A DNA stretch of 64,000 nucleotides from Cupriavidus sp. (GTDB lineage: Bacteria; Pseudomonadota; Gammaproteobacteria; Burkholderiales; Burkholderiaceae). The DNA lies in the NCBI GenBank assembly GCA_031181345.1, contig JAPSLC010000001.1:149698-213697 (forward strand), given 5' to 3'. Position 1 is the stretch's first letter; every line of letters begins with the position of its first letter. A program made the translations under genes and the position numbers. Under the pieces are notes generated by a model. The model was given only the letters and a program-made list of their open reading frames with translations. It was not told the origin of the DNA and ran no database searches. Below, piece by piece: positions 34,274 through 42,292 of this stretch.

Positions 34274-34621
34274 TTATTTCCCCCTTCGTGTTCGTTCGCC
34301 TGGCGCCGGTGCGGACCGATCGTCCCGCAGCGGCGTCTTCATGCTTCGGCCATCGCTGCTGCACGTGCCGGGTGGGACCGACAGGAACGACGTCGCCAGT
34401 CCCGCGGCGATACGCCGCCGCGCCTCCCGCTCGCCGGCTTCGCGGGCCGCGATGACGGCGGCATCCTCGCTGCAGAACGCACGGCCATGCAGCTCGCCGC
34501 GATGGACCAGCGGCCCATCGCAGGCCGACGCCAGCCGGATCTCATAACAACATGCCCACTTGTTGCGGCCCTCGGGCACGGCAAAGCCGCGCACGATCAG
34601 GACCGCCGGTCCTCCATTCAT
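34274..34621 (-). CDS. Small conserved-looking hypothetical protein
   Basis: A 115-residue cytoplasmic protein of unknown function. The first 75 residues look folded (PAVLIVRGFAVPEGRNKWACCYEIRLASACDGPLVHRGELHG followed by an Ala/Arg/Glu-rich helix). The C-terminal 35 residues are Pro/Arg-rich and probably disordered. AGGAGC and a G-run precede the ATG at 34621, supporting expression. It shares direction with the two regulator-like genes upstream (34721, 35349). No function can be assigned. Confidence 0.6.
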   Translation of the reverse strand: MNGGPAVLIVRGFAVPEGRNKWACCYEIRLASACDGPLVHRGELHGRAFCSEDAAVIAAREAGEREARRRIAAGLATSFLSVPPGTCSSDGRSMKTPLRDDRSAPAPGERTRRGK

Positions 34622-34720
34622 ATGACCCCCCGCTCCTGCCGGCGGCGGACCTTCTGATCCCGGGTCCGGCTGCGCCAGCAGCGTAGTGCCAGCATAGGCC
34701 GCATCGCCGGTGGACGACCA

Positions 34721-35188
34721 TCAGCCGCTTGCCGTAGAACCAGGGCGCAGAAAGTTGGAGGTTGGAGCAGGAGCCCGCGTCATCAACCAGGCCATGTTGG
34801 CGCGCGGAAAGCATTGGCCGCCGGCGCTGACCAGCGCCACCGCGGCGGATACCAGGTCGGGCGAAGCCGGTGCCAGCAGACAGCCGCCGGCCCCGAGCCG
34901 CGCCGCGCGCTGCGTCAGCGCGGTGGCCTCTGGCCTGGCAATCAACAGCCAGCGGCGCGGCGCGATGCGCTGGCACAAGGCTTCGATCAGCGCGCCGGCA
35001 TCCGCGTCGCTGCTGCTGCAATCGAGCAGCGCGAAATCGACAGGCTGTTGGGGCAATTGGGCCGAGGACGCGGTCAGCAGCCATTCCGGCGACTGCAAGG
35101 TCAACGGGCATGAGGCCTGACGCTTGCCGAGGTAGCGCGACAGCGCGCGCAGCATGATCGCGTTGTTGGCCAGAAGAAGGGTCGTCAT
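34721..35188 (-). CDS. Stand-alone receiver-like protein (truncated LuxR-type paralogue)
   Basis: A 155-residue protein resembling the receiver half of the two LuxR-type regulators in this locus: MTTLLLANNAIMLRALSRYL at the N-terminus, DFALLDCSSSD with Asp56 at the phosphoacceptor position, WLLIARPEATALTQRAARLGAGGCLL, and GGQCFPRANMAW matching the GGECFPALVHAE stretch of the 35349 gene. It ends about 25 residues later, before any helix-turn-helix, and no HTH is visible downstream in another frame. It may be a real single-domain regulator or a decayed copy. Confidence 0.65.
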   Translation of the reverse strand: MTTLLLANNAIMLRALSRYLGKRQASCPLTLQSPEWLLTASSAQLPQQPVDFALLDCSSSDADAGALIEALCQRIAPRRWLLIARPEATALTQRAARLGAGGCLLAPASPDLVSAAVALVSAGGQCFPRANMAWLMTRAPAPTSNFLRPGSTASG

Positions 35189-35348
35189 CGACTCGGGCGA
35201 ACTCAGGGGGGCGAGGTGACTGCCGGCGTGCATGTCCATAAGCCTAGCAAGCCGCCTCCCGGGCCGCCTCGACCATTGGAATGAAGTCCCTCAGCCGAAA
35301 GGATGAGTTCGCGCCAGCACATGCCCCCGTGATGCGCCGTTCCGCGGT

Positions 35349-36206
35349 TCACGCCGCCTGGCAGACCGCCGGCAGACGCATGCCTTCCACGTGCAACGGC
35401 ACCGCGCCCAGCGACGAGGGGCCCGGCCAGTTCAGCTTGGCGCCGCGCCGCAGCGCTTCGTAGACGGCCTCGCCCTTGTTGCGCACATGCAGGCGGTGGT
35501 ACAGCGTGCAGGCGTGGGTCTTGGCGGTGGCTACCGAGATATTGAGCACGCGACTGACCGTCTTGATCGGATAGCCGCGCGCCAGCAGCGCCAGCACCTC
35601 GTATTGCCGCTCGGTGATGTTGAGCAGATGCGAGCCGAACGACGGTGTCTCGATATCGGGCTGGATCATCGGCGCAGTGCGGATGGCGATGTCGGCGGTC
35701 CAGCCGGGCACCGCGCGTGTCGACTCGATCGGTTCGTCCGGCCGGGTCGCGGCCCCTTCCCTGTCGCCGGTGGCCTGCATGCCGCGCAGGCCTGTCTGCT
35801 GCGTCGGTTCGGCGTGGACCAGTGCGGGAAAGCATTCGCCGCCGGCAAGCACCAGGCGGATGGCGGCGTCCAGCACCTCGGCGCAGCAGTTCTTCGACAG
35901 CAGGCCCGCCACCATCGCCGGCACGGACTCCTGCGCCATCGCGGCGGGCAGCCCGTCGGCCAGCACCAGCACGCGCTGCGGCGCGAGGTAGCGGCAAACG
36001 TCTTCCATCGCGTGCCAGGTGCCGCTGCCATCGTCGTGCCAACCGTAGATCAACAGGTCGGCATCGCGCAGGCGGGCATCGTCGGCGCACGGCAGCGTGG
36101 CCGGTTCGACATCGACGACGTGGACGGGAAGCTCGGATTGCGCCAACAGCTGGCGCAGGCCCAATCGCAGTAATGGATGAGGCTCGATCAACAGAATGGT
36201 GGCCAT
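35349..36206 (-). CDS. LuxR-type response-regulator-like protein with degenerate receiver
   Basis: A 285-residue paralogue of the regulator at 13868-14803. The N-terminal receiver-like domain begins MATILLIEPHPLLRLGLRQLL, and Gly55 in LLIYGWHDDG replaces the phosphoacceptor Asp. The C-terminal NarL/LuxR HTH (ITERQYEVLALLARGYPIKTVSRVLNISVATAKTHACTLYHRL) is almost identical to the paralogue, so both may bind the same operator. The linker is shorter than in the paralogue. The ATG is at 36206 with a 540-bp intergenic region upstream. It likely controls the polysaccharide genes. Confidence 0.8.
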   Translation of the reverse strand: MATILLIEPHPLLRLGLRQLLAQSELPVHVVDVEPATLPCADDARLRDADLLIYGWHDDGSGTWHAMEDVCRYLAPQRVLVLADGLPAAMAQESVPAMVAGLLSKNCCAEVLDAAIRLVLAGGECFPALVHAEPTQQTGLRGMQATGDREGAATRPDEPIESTRAVPGWTADIAIRTAPMIQPDIETPSFGSHLLNITERQYEVLALLARGYPIKTVSRVLNISVATAKTHACTLYHRLHVRNKGEAVYEALRRGAKLNWPGPSSLGAVPLHVEGMRLPAVCQAA

Positions 36207-36748
36207 GCCGCTCTCGTTCTTGTTGCGACACGTGCGCCGCGACGGTCGCCCGTGTGATCGGAAGTGCGGCGCTATGTTGCGCCTGCCCCTCCCTACGATC
36301 CACCCCGCTTCAGTCGGCGCGCCGTTCAGCGCGGCCGTCCCTGCCCGTCAAGCGTGATGGAATCGCCCCGTTTGCGTGTGTGCACGCCTTCGATCCCTCT
36401 AAAGACAGACTTAACTTTCATTTATTCTGCGGTCCAGCATATGCACGGCAAAACAGGAAAGCAAGGCTCGCCAGATGTTGGGTAAGTCGCTTTTGTGCGA
36501 ATACGTACGCAGCACAAGGCTGGAGGCGGACTTAGGATTTTCCCTTACGTCAATCGCAAAGCGGCGGCGTTCTTAGGGTTCGGGCCGATGGCTGGCGGTC
36601 TTTTGCCGGGTCTGATGCGTCGACGGTGGCCCACGCCGTGCTGTGCCGAGAAAATAATTTACATTACACTTCGGGTGGCAATTTGGGCAGGTTGCGCTAC
36701 TCCTCTGCCGAAAGTCGTTATCAATCAATCACTTAAGGCCGATTGCCG
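36207..36748. promoter_or_regulatory. AT-rich intergenic boundary between EPS locus and replication region
   Basis: About 540 bp without a credible gene separate the LuxR-type regulator (minus) from the recombinase-like gene (plus). Base composition falls in several stretches, notably 36395-36440 and 36650-36740 (AAAATAATTTACATTACACT and ATCAATCAATCACTTAAGG). Both divergent promoters probably lie here; exact -35/-10 elements are not clear. It marks a change of gene content and may be a transfer junction. Confidence 0.5.
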
Positions 36749-38407
36749 ATGTCTGTGCGGGACGACACGCTGGATCCCTCGAAACTGACCCGGACCGAAT
36801 TCGCCGTGGTGCGGGCGTACGCCCAGGGCATGGCTGCGGTCGATATCGCCAACCGCTACCTGCTGGACCCGGACGAAGAGGAGGCGCTGACGGAGCATCA
36901 GGCGGTGCAGCGCATCCTGCAGCTGCGGGACAGGCTGGTGCAGTTCGCGCTGCAGAACAACCGTCCCGATATCGCGGCGATGTTCGACTCGCTCAAGGGC
37001 CGGTCCAATGTCGCGATGGACCGGCGCGTCGACGCGCTGTCGTCGTTGGAGCGATTGTCGCCGGGAAGACCGGCGCTCGACCATGCGGTGTCGCTGTGGT
37101 TCGGGCCTAGCCTGTCGCGCCGGCTCGCGGCGGGCGGCATCGGGCGCATCGGCGACCTGGTGGAGCGGGTCAACCGGCGCGGCGCAGCATGGTGGCGCGG
37201 GGTGCCTCGGCTGGGCGCCAAGTCCGCCGATGTGGTGCGGCACTGGCTCGAGCGGCAGCGGGAGACGCTGCACGCGCGCGATGGCGGACCGGTGTTGGGG
37301 CCGCAGGTCGGCGCGCTGGTGGCGCCGTCCCAGCGGCCGCGGATGTCGCCGGCGCCGTTGGACGAACGGTTGCTACATCCCGTTCCGCTTGAATATATGC
37401 TTCATGAGGCACTTTCTGGTAGCTGGCGATCCGCTCTTGGTGAGGAGTTGCAGTGGGTGCGCCAATGGCTGGACGGCAAGCGGCCCGGCTCGCATACCTG
37501 GGCGAGCTACCGGCGCGAGGCGGAACGGCTATTGCTGTGGGCGGCGCGCCGGCGGCAACCCTTGCGCACCATGAAGGCGGAAGATCTGTCGGCGTATTGG
37601 GACTTCCTGGCCGATCCGCAACCGGCGGCGTTCTGGCAGGGGCCCGCCGGGCCCCGGGACCGGATGCCGTGGCGCCCGTTCGAGGGCGGACTGCGCGATA
37701 GCTCGAGGCAGGCCGCCATGCGGGTGATCCGGGCGCTGTTCGGCTGGCTGCGGCAGCGTGGCGTGCTGACACACCATCCGTTCGATGGATTCGTGATGCC
37801 GGTTGTTACGGCCCGGTCGCATGATGATGGCGTGGACGATGGCGGCATCGCGGACAGCGCCGACACGAGTGTGGTCGCGTTTCGGCGCTGGCTCGAACGG
37901 TCGGATGGCACGCCGATATGGCGGACCGCCAATGCCGCGTCCTACCTGATCGGCGATTGCGGGATGCGGATTGGTGAAGTCGTGTTGGCCACCGGCGGCC
38001 ATCTCCGGCTGGGTGACGGCAGCCGCTGTCTGGTTCGGCCGCGGTTTGGCGTCGATGAGTCGGGAATCGTGATGCCGAACCTTGGGCCGCACCGAGTCGA
38101 GGTGAACGTTGCCACGCTCAGTGACGATGCGTGGACCGCCCTCTCTCGCCACTGGGCGGACCGTGGTTTGGCGGCGGACGGGCTACCGCACGCCGCGCCG
38201 TTGTTGGGTCCGCTGATGTTGCCGCCGACCTCCCGCGGGCAAGCCAAGCGGGCCAGTCTGCCGCTCGTCGGTTACTCCCCCAGCGGGCTTGACCGTCTGC
38301 TGCGCGCGGCGTGGCGGGATTTCGTGGCGCTGCCCGAGCATGCGGACCATCGCGCGGTCCGGTTCACGCCGCGCATGTTGGTACGGGGGCAAGACGGGGA
38401 GCCGTGA
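36749..38407 (+). CDS. Tyrosine-recombinase-like protein lacking the catalytic C-terminus
   Basis: A 552-residue protein related to phage-integrase-family proteins that sit beside parAB on Burkholderiales replicons. An N-terminal domain (about 1-170) contains a helix-hairpin-helix-like stretch. A SAM-like core-binding domain follows (about 215-350: EELQWVRQWLDGKRPGSHTWASYRREAERLLLWA). The catalytic domain starts with box I as DCGMRIGEV, keeping the first Arg. Box II should read HxLRH, but the protein reads FTPRMLVRG and stops eight residues later. The second Arg, the His and the Tyr nucleophile are all absent, and only 60 bp remain before the parB stop. It is probably a DNA-binding relic or an accessory protein. 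Confidence 0.8.
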   Translation: MSVRDDTLDPSKLTRTEFAVVRAYAQGMAAVDIANRYLLDPDEEEALTEHQAVQRILQLRDRLVQFALQNNRPDIAAMFDSLKGRSNVAMDRRVDALSSLERLSPGRPALDHAVSLWFGPSLSRRLAAGGIGRIGDLVERVNRRGAAWWRGVPRLGAKSADVVRHWLERQRETLHARDGGPVLGPQVGALVAPSQRPRMSPAPLDERLLHPVPLEYMLHEALSGSWRSALGEELQWVRQWLDGKRPGSHTWASYRREAERLLLWAARRRQPLRTMKAEDLSAYWDFLADPQPAAFWQGPAGPRDRMPWRPFEGGLRDSSRQAAMRVIRALFGWLRQRGVLTHHPFDGFVMPVVTARSHDDGVDDGGIADSADTSVVAFRRWLERSDGTPIWRTANAASYLIGDCGMRIGEVVLATGGHLRLGDGSRCLVRPRFGVDESGIVMPNLGPHRVEVNVATLSDDAWTALSRHWADRGLAADGLPHAAPLLGPLMLPPTSRGQAKRASLPLVGYSPSGLDRLLRAAWRDFVALPEHADHRAVRFTPRMLVRGQDGEP

Positions 38408-38467
38408 TGGCTCGCCCGCGGCACACCTGGCCCGTCTCGGACCCAGGCGTGCAGCCCCAGCGGTTTG

Positions 38468-39481
38468 CTACAGCAGCGATTTGTCCAGGCCGAAGCGCGC
38501 CTTCAGGGCTTCCAGCAGCGCTTCGCGGGCATCGCGATCGGTCAGTTGGACGTCCAGCACGACCCGGCCGGAATCCCATTCCTTGATCGTCCCCAGCAGC
38601 TCGCCGCCGCTGGTTCGGATCTTGTACTGTCGGCTGATCTCCTTGACCTTGCGCGCCTTGCCCTCTTGCGCCTGCTTGCGAATCGCCTCGACTTCGCGGC
38701 TCGACAGGCCGTCGTTCATGACGCGCATCGCCAACTCGCGGGTACGCTCCTCGCCCGCCAGCTTGTAGTACAGCGTCAGTTCGTAGCCGGTCGCGATGCC
38801 AATCGCGCTGGGACGCTCGCGCATCACCATCAGTACGGACTCGGGGAGCTTGAGCAAGGCGAGCGTCTTGTTGACCGTACCGGCCGACATGCCGGTCAGC
38901 TCGCAAATATCCTCTTCCTTGGCAACCTTGCCCTCGTCCAGCAACTGACGCCAGGCGATGGCATTGTCGAGTGCCGACTGGTCCGAGCGTTGCTCATTCA
39001 GCAGGAAGGACAGCCGGTAGAAATCCAGGTCGCTGAGGTCGCTCTCGACGAAGCACTCCATCTCGAGCTTGCCCGCTGCCGCCAGCGCGCGCTTGCGGTA
39101 GTGGCCGTCGATCAGGATGTAGTGGCCCGGTCGGGATGGGTCCGGGGCGGCCAGACCAGGCGTCTTCTGGCCGTGGGTCGCGATGGAGGCGGCGCGCTCC
39201 TGGACGACTGCGGGATCGTAGATCCGACGCGCGTTCAGCGGGTTGTCGTGCAGTTGCGCCAGCGGGATGCGTTTGAGAACCCGGCCGTCGGCCGAGCGGT
39301 CCTCGTTTTCAGCGCTGAAAGTGGGCGGCATTTCGGCGCCCTTGCCCTGCAACAGGCCGTGCGGATGCTTGGCAATCGCTGCCTCCGCGCGGGCAAAGCG
39401 GTCGAGCGTGTCGGCGCGGTTCTTTTCCGCCGCCATGCCCGCCAGCATGCCGGCCCGCAAATTCTTCATCTTCGTTGCCAT
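38468..39481 (-). CDS. parB: ParB-family partition protein
   Basis: A 337-residue ParB/Spo0J-type protein. The N-terminal CTPase/ParB domain has IPLAQLHDNPLNARRIYD, ASIATHGQKTPGL and YILIDGHYRKRAL, where GHYRKRA takes the place of the usual GERRxRA motif. A central helix-turn-helix follows (KEEDICELTGMSAGTVNKTLALLKLP), then a basic linker and a C-terminal dimerisation region. It binds parS and loads as a sliding clamp for segregation. It starts 5 bp after the parA stop. A 16-bp palindrome matching the one upstream of parA lies inside the coding sequence (39306-39321). Confidence 0.9.
   Translation of the reverse strand: MATKMKNLRAGMLAGMAAEKNRADTLDRFARAEAAIAKHPHGLLQGKGAEMPPTFSAENEDRSADGRVLKRIPLAQLHDNPLNARRIYDPAVVQERAASIATHGQKTPGLAAPDPSRPGHYILIDGHYRKRALAAAGKLEMECFVESDLSDLDFYRLSFLLNEQRSDQSALDNAIAWRQLLDEGKVAKEEDICELTGMSAGTVNKTLALLKLPESVLMVMRERPSAIGIATGYELTLYYKLAGEERTRELAMRVMNDGLSSREVEAIRKQAQEGKARKVKEISRQYKIRTSGGELLGTIKEWDSGRVVLDVQLTDRDAREALLEALKARFGLDKSLL
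39306..39321. promoter_or_regulatory. Candidate parS site inside parB
   Basis: TTTTCAGCGCTGAAAG contains the perfect 14-bp palindrome TTTCAGCGCTGAAA shared with the site in front of parA. Location within parB and the 16-bp palindromic format fit replicon-specific parS sites known in multireplicon Burkholderiaceae. Confidence 0.6.
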
Positions 39482-39486
39482 TCTCT

Positions 39487-40143
39487 TTACTCGATCAGGG
39501 ACAACACCTCGTCCACCATGATGTCGACTTCCTGCACCGCCTCCCGTGCGCCCGGTACGCCGTGCACGGTACAACCGATGGCCTGGCACTCCCGAAACGC
39601 CGAGCGTGAGCCGATCATCGATTGGAGCAGGGGAAAGTCGCCGTCATCGCCCAGGATCTCGATGGCCTGGCGCGCAATGGAAACGCGGCGTTGCACCATA
39701 TTGGCCATCACACGGACGGTCAATGTTTCGTTCTGGACCTGCGCATGCTGCGCGAGGGTCTTGGCCGCCACTGCGGCCCACAGATCCGGCGGCGAAGGCA
39801 CTACCGGAATCACCGCCAAGTCGGAGATCAGCAGGGCGCTGGACGGCGCCGCGGAGTGCACGGCGGGCGGGCAGTCGACGACGATATAGTCGTAATCCTG
39901 GACGAATTTGCGCACTTCGCGGTGCATCGCGCCGCCGGAGGCCGCCAGACCAATGACGGAGGCCGGGAACGGGCGTTCGTCCGAGGCCTGCGCTGCCCAA
40001 CGCGTCGCGGTTCCCTGCTCATCCATATCCACCAGCATCGCGCGCGCACCACGCAGACCCAGCGTACCCGCCAGGTGCATGCTGACCGTTGTCTTGCCGC
40101 AGCCGCCCTTCTGATTGAACACCGTGATGATTTTCGCTGCCAC
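39487..40143 (-). CDS. parA: ParA-family partition ATPase
   Basis: A 218-residue type Ib-like ParA without an N-terminal DNA-binding domain. The deviant Walker A motif is FNQKGGCGKTTVSMHLAG (about residues 9-26), followed by MLVDMDEQGTATRWA and the Walker B-like YDYIVVDCPPA. It uses ATP-dependent non-specific DNA binding to move ParB-parS complexes and segregate the replicon. The start codon is GTG at 40143, with GAGAGAGG just upstream. It heads the parA-parB operon; the palindrome at 40156-40171 lies directly in front of the start and could also serve autoregulation. Confidence 0.92.
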   Translation of the reverse strand: MAAKIITVFNQKGGCGKTTVSMHLAGTLGLRGARAMLVDMDEQGTATRWAAQASDERPFPASVIGLAASGGAMHREVRKFVQDYDYIVVDCPPAVHSAAPSSALLISDLAVIPVVPSPPDLWAAVAAKTLAQHAQVQNETLTVRVMANMVQRRVSIARQAIEILGDDGDFPLLQSMIGSRSAFRECQAIGCTVHGVPGAREAVQEVDIMVDEVLSLIE

Positions 40144-40155
40144 CGGGGCCTCTCT

Positions 40156-40171
40156 CTTTCAGCGCTGAAAG
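40156..40171. promoter_or_regulatory. Candidate parS site / parAB operator
   Basis: CTTTCAGCGCTGAAAG is a perfect 16-bp palindrome 12 bp upstream of the parA start. The same core occurs in parB (39307-39320). It is a strong parS candidate and could double as an autoregulatory operator. Confidence 0.7.
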
Positions 40172-40295
40172 CGCGGTTTGACTGTAGGCGAAACTTTAGA
40201 CAATCGCCTCACTGCCATCAACCGATTTCTTCAAATAAACGAATTCGTTACGGCATGGATGCCAAAAGCCGCACGCGTTTGTTCAAAAGTTGTGC

Positions 40296-40325
40296 TTGAA
40301 AATCGGCCAAGAATCGGCCTACATT
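40296..40325 (+). promoter_or_regulatory. Putative promoter of the plus-strand cold-shock gene
   Basis: TTGAAA (40296-40301), an 18-bp spacer and TACATT (40320-40325) precede the csp start by about 180 bp. This would leave a long 5' untranslated region, as is usual for cspA-type mRNAs whose leaders respond to cold. AATCGGCC is directly repeated within the spacer. Confidence 0.5.
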
Positions 40326-40504
40326 AGAGGTTGTGCGTTGTACGCCGCACATGACACGATTAGACAAACTGGATATGATGCCCAACACAGTCGCGTCAAG
40401 TCGTGTCACCCTCGTCGGCTTCCGTTCGGTATCTGCGAGACATCAACGTGCTTGAACGGTTGTTTGCGTCGTGTACAAAGAACTTGCGTCGAAAGGAAAC
40501 TCAC

Positions 40505-40708
40505 ATGGCAACCGGTACGGTTAAGTGGTTCAACGAAACCAAGGGGTTCGGCTTCATTACCCCGGACGATGGTGGCGCGGACTTGTTCGCCCATTTCTCG
40601 GAAATCCAGGGCACTGGATTCAAGACGCTGAAGGACGGCCAGCGAGTGACCTTCGAAGTGAAGGAAGGTCCGAAGGGCAAGCAAGCTTCTGGCATCAAGC
40701 CGGCCTGA
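40505..40708 (+). CDS. cspA: CspA-family cold-shock protein (left of origin)
   Basis: A 67-residue cold-shock-domain protein with RNP1 KGFGFI and RNP2 LFAHFSEI, the single-stranded RNA/DNA-binding motifs of the OB fold. It acts as an RNA chaperone or ssDNA-binding protein. AAAGGAA precedes the ATG at 40505, and the transcript ends at a strong terminator (40757-40790). It lies between parA and rep, next to the replication origin. A 67-residue paralogue occupies the other side of the origin (43489-43692). Confidence 0.95.
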   Translation: MATGTVKWFNETKGFGFITPDDGGADLFAHFSEIQGTGFKTLKDGQRVTFEVKEGPKGKQASGIKPA

Positions 40709-40756
40709 TCGCCCGCGTCGCCGCTGGTTCGCGGCAATCGCCGGGAACCAGCAAAA

Positions 40757-40790
40757 AGAAAGCAGGTGTTCAACACCTGCTTTTTTTATT
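40757..40790 (+). terminator. Rho-independent terminator of csp
   Basis: AGCAGGTGTT / AACACCTGCT (40761-40781) followed by a run of seven T. A textbook terminator 50 bp after the csp stop; the A-run upstream also allows function for rep from the other strand. Confidence 0.92.
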
Positions 40791-40861
40791 GCCGCGGCCA
40801 ACAAGCCGCGACGCGCCATTGCATGAGAAGGCGCCGTTGGGCGGACGTGGTGGCTTGTCGG

Positions 40862-42010
40862 TCAGGCCAGCTTGCGCACGCTGGTACGCGAGGGCTGCAG
40901 AATCAGCGCCTTCGACGAATCGGCGTCGACCTTGGCATCCGGATACACCACCAGCACATCCTTAAGCGCCTTGCGGAACAGCGCGCGGAACTTGCGCTCG
41001 CTCTCGGTCTCGGTACCGAACTGCATCTGCAGCGCTTCCCACGGGATCTCGGTGCGCCGTTGAATGGTGAAGAAGCGGTAGGTCAGCCAGGAATAGACGT
41101 CCAGCGCAAACGGCGACTGCTTCAGCGCCTTCAGCGCGCGCATATCGACCGGCACCGGGCGATTGACCAGCTCGTTGAAGAACGGCTCGGACAGCACCAC
41201 GAAGCTCTCGAACATCGAGCCCTGGCCGGGTTGCATCGGATCCCACCAGGTCGACAACTGGTCGGCCAGCAGGTAGCCGACGCGGTCGATCGACATCGGC
41301 TCGTGATTGTTGGTCTGGTTCTGGGTCGGCGCGGATTTGTTCTGCACGATCGCAATGGTCGCGGAGAACAAACGGATCATCTGCTGGCGCACCAGCGTCA
41401 TGGTGCCGCGCTTGCCGCCCGTTGCCATCGGGATGCCGAGGTTGTACATGAACTCGGACAGCGAGTTGCCCAGCGAGATGCGGCGGTCATCCACGGTGCC
41501 CGTAAACTCGCCGCGCTTCTTCTTCGCCATGATCTCCTTGCCGATCCAGGCCAGCATCAGCCGCGGATAGGAGCCATAGGGATACCCGAGCGACACCGTC
41601 TCCGACACGAGCTTCTGGCGACCGTTGCTGGCCCGCTCAGAACGCTGCTGCGTGAAGTAGCCCGGCTGGATCATCAGCGAGATATTGCCGCTGGTCCGGG
41701 TCCAGACAGGCGGCGCGCCCTTTGGCGCCCGGTAGGGCAGGGTGACTTGCACACTGGCGCGGCTCAGAAAGCCGACCTCGCCACTTTGCCAGGCGTCCTC
41801 ACGCTCCATGGCTTGCGCTTCGTCGAACAGCCGCTGAAATTTTTCGGACGGGACCAACGGCACATCGTTGCCAGGAACGATGATGCGCGAGGGACCGGTT
41901 TCCACGTCAGTGACGGTGCGGTCGTCCGGGGTGGCCAGGGAACGTTTGATCGGCATATCGGCGTGCTTCGAATTACCCGCCTTTTTACTTGATGCCGCCA
42001 CCCTTGTCAC
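40862..42010 (-). CDS. RepA-like replication initiator
   Basis: A 382-residue plasmid-type initiator. Characteristic stretches are RASVQVTLPYRAPKGAPPVWTRTSGNISLMIQPGYF, SLGYPYGSYPRLMLAWIGKEI, ISLGNSLSEFMYNLGIPMATGG and a C-terminal winged-helix-like part (FALDVYSWLTYRFFTIQRRTEIPWEALQMQFG). These fit the RepA/initiator proteins of plasmids and second chromosomes in Burkholderiales and Xanthomonas. It should bind the iterons immediately upstream. The start is uncertain: GTG at 42010 gives the full length, and ATG at 41956 is possible; neither has a good ribosome-binding site. A reverse-oriented iteron (42010-42025) lies exactly at the upstream start, suggesting autoregulation. Confidence 0.85.
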   Translation of the reverse strand: MTRVAASSKKAGNSKHADMPIKRSLATPDDRTVTDVETGPSRIIVPGNDVPLVPSEKFQRLFDEAQAMEREDAWQSGEVGFLSRASVQVTLPYRAPKGAPPVWTRTSGNISLMIQPGYFTQQRSERASNGRQKLVSETVSLGYPYGSYPRLMLAWIGKEIMAKKKRGEFTGTVDDRRISLGNSLSEFMYNLGIPMATGGKRGTMTLVRQQMIRLFSATIAIVQNKSAPTQNQTNNHEPMSIDRVGYLLADQLSTWWDPMQPGQGSMFESFVVLSEPFFNELVNRPVPVDMRALKALKQSPFALDVYSWLTYRFFTIQRRTEIPWEALQMQFGTETESERKFRALFRKALKDVLVVYPDAKVDADSSKALILQPSRTSVRKLA

Positions 42011-42025
42011 GCAGAAACGGGTACG
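42010..42025 (-). repeat. Iteron copy at the rep start
   Basis: A perfect reverse-oriented copy of the 16-bp iteron overlapping the first base of the rep open frame. It is opposite in orientation to the 18 copies of the main array, as is common for operator copies of plasmid rep genes. Confidence 0.9.
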
Positions 42026-42182
42026 TTCGGAGATTCGGCCGTATACGTGGTGGCGGCGTGAAGTGTGGCCGGGTATACGCCGACGCCGCGCCGGCGCCGG
42101 TCAGTCCTTGCCCTTGTGCCGATATCTCTTCCTTGCCAGCTGGCATGCCGTGCGGCAGGGGGCAACCCGGCAGGGTTGTCCA

Positions 42183-42262
42183 CTTCCGCGCGGTCATCCA
42201 CTACAAGCAATACATACCTTTACGGTTAACTACTCGTAAACCGTATACGCGGCACCTAAGCC
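42183..42262. other. AT-rich segment, candidate DNA-unwinding element
   Basis: Within very GC-rich surroundings this 80-bp stretch is clearly richer in A and T (AAGCAATACATACCTTTACG, GGTTAACTACTCGTAAACC). It contains several CGTAAAC/TTAAC motifs and lies between rep and the first iteron. It is a reasonable place for initial strand opening. Confidence 0.5.
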
Positions 42263-42292
42263 GTTGAACCGTAAACGTAAACCGACCCTGTT

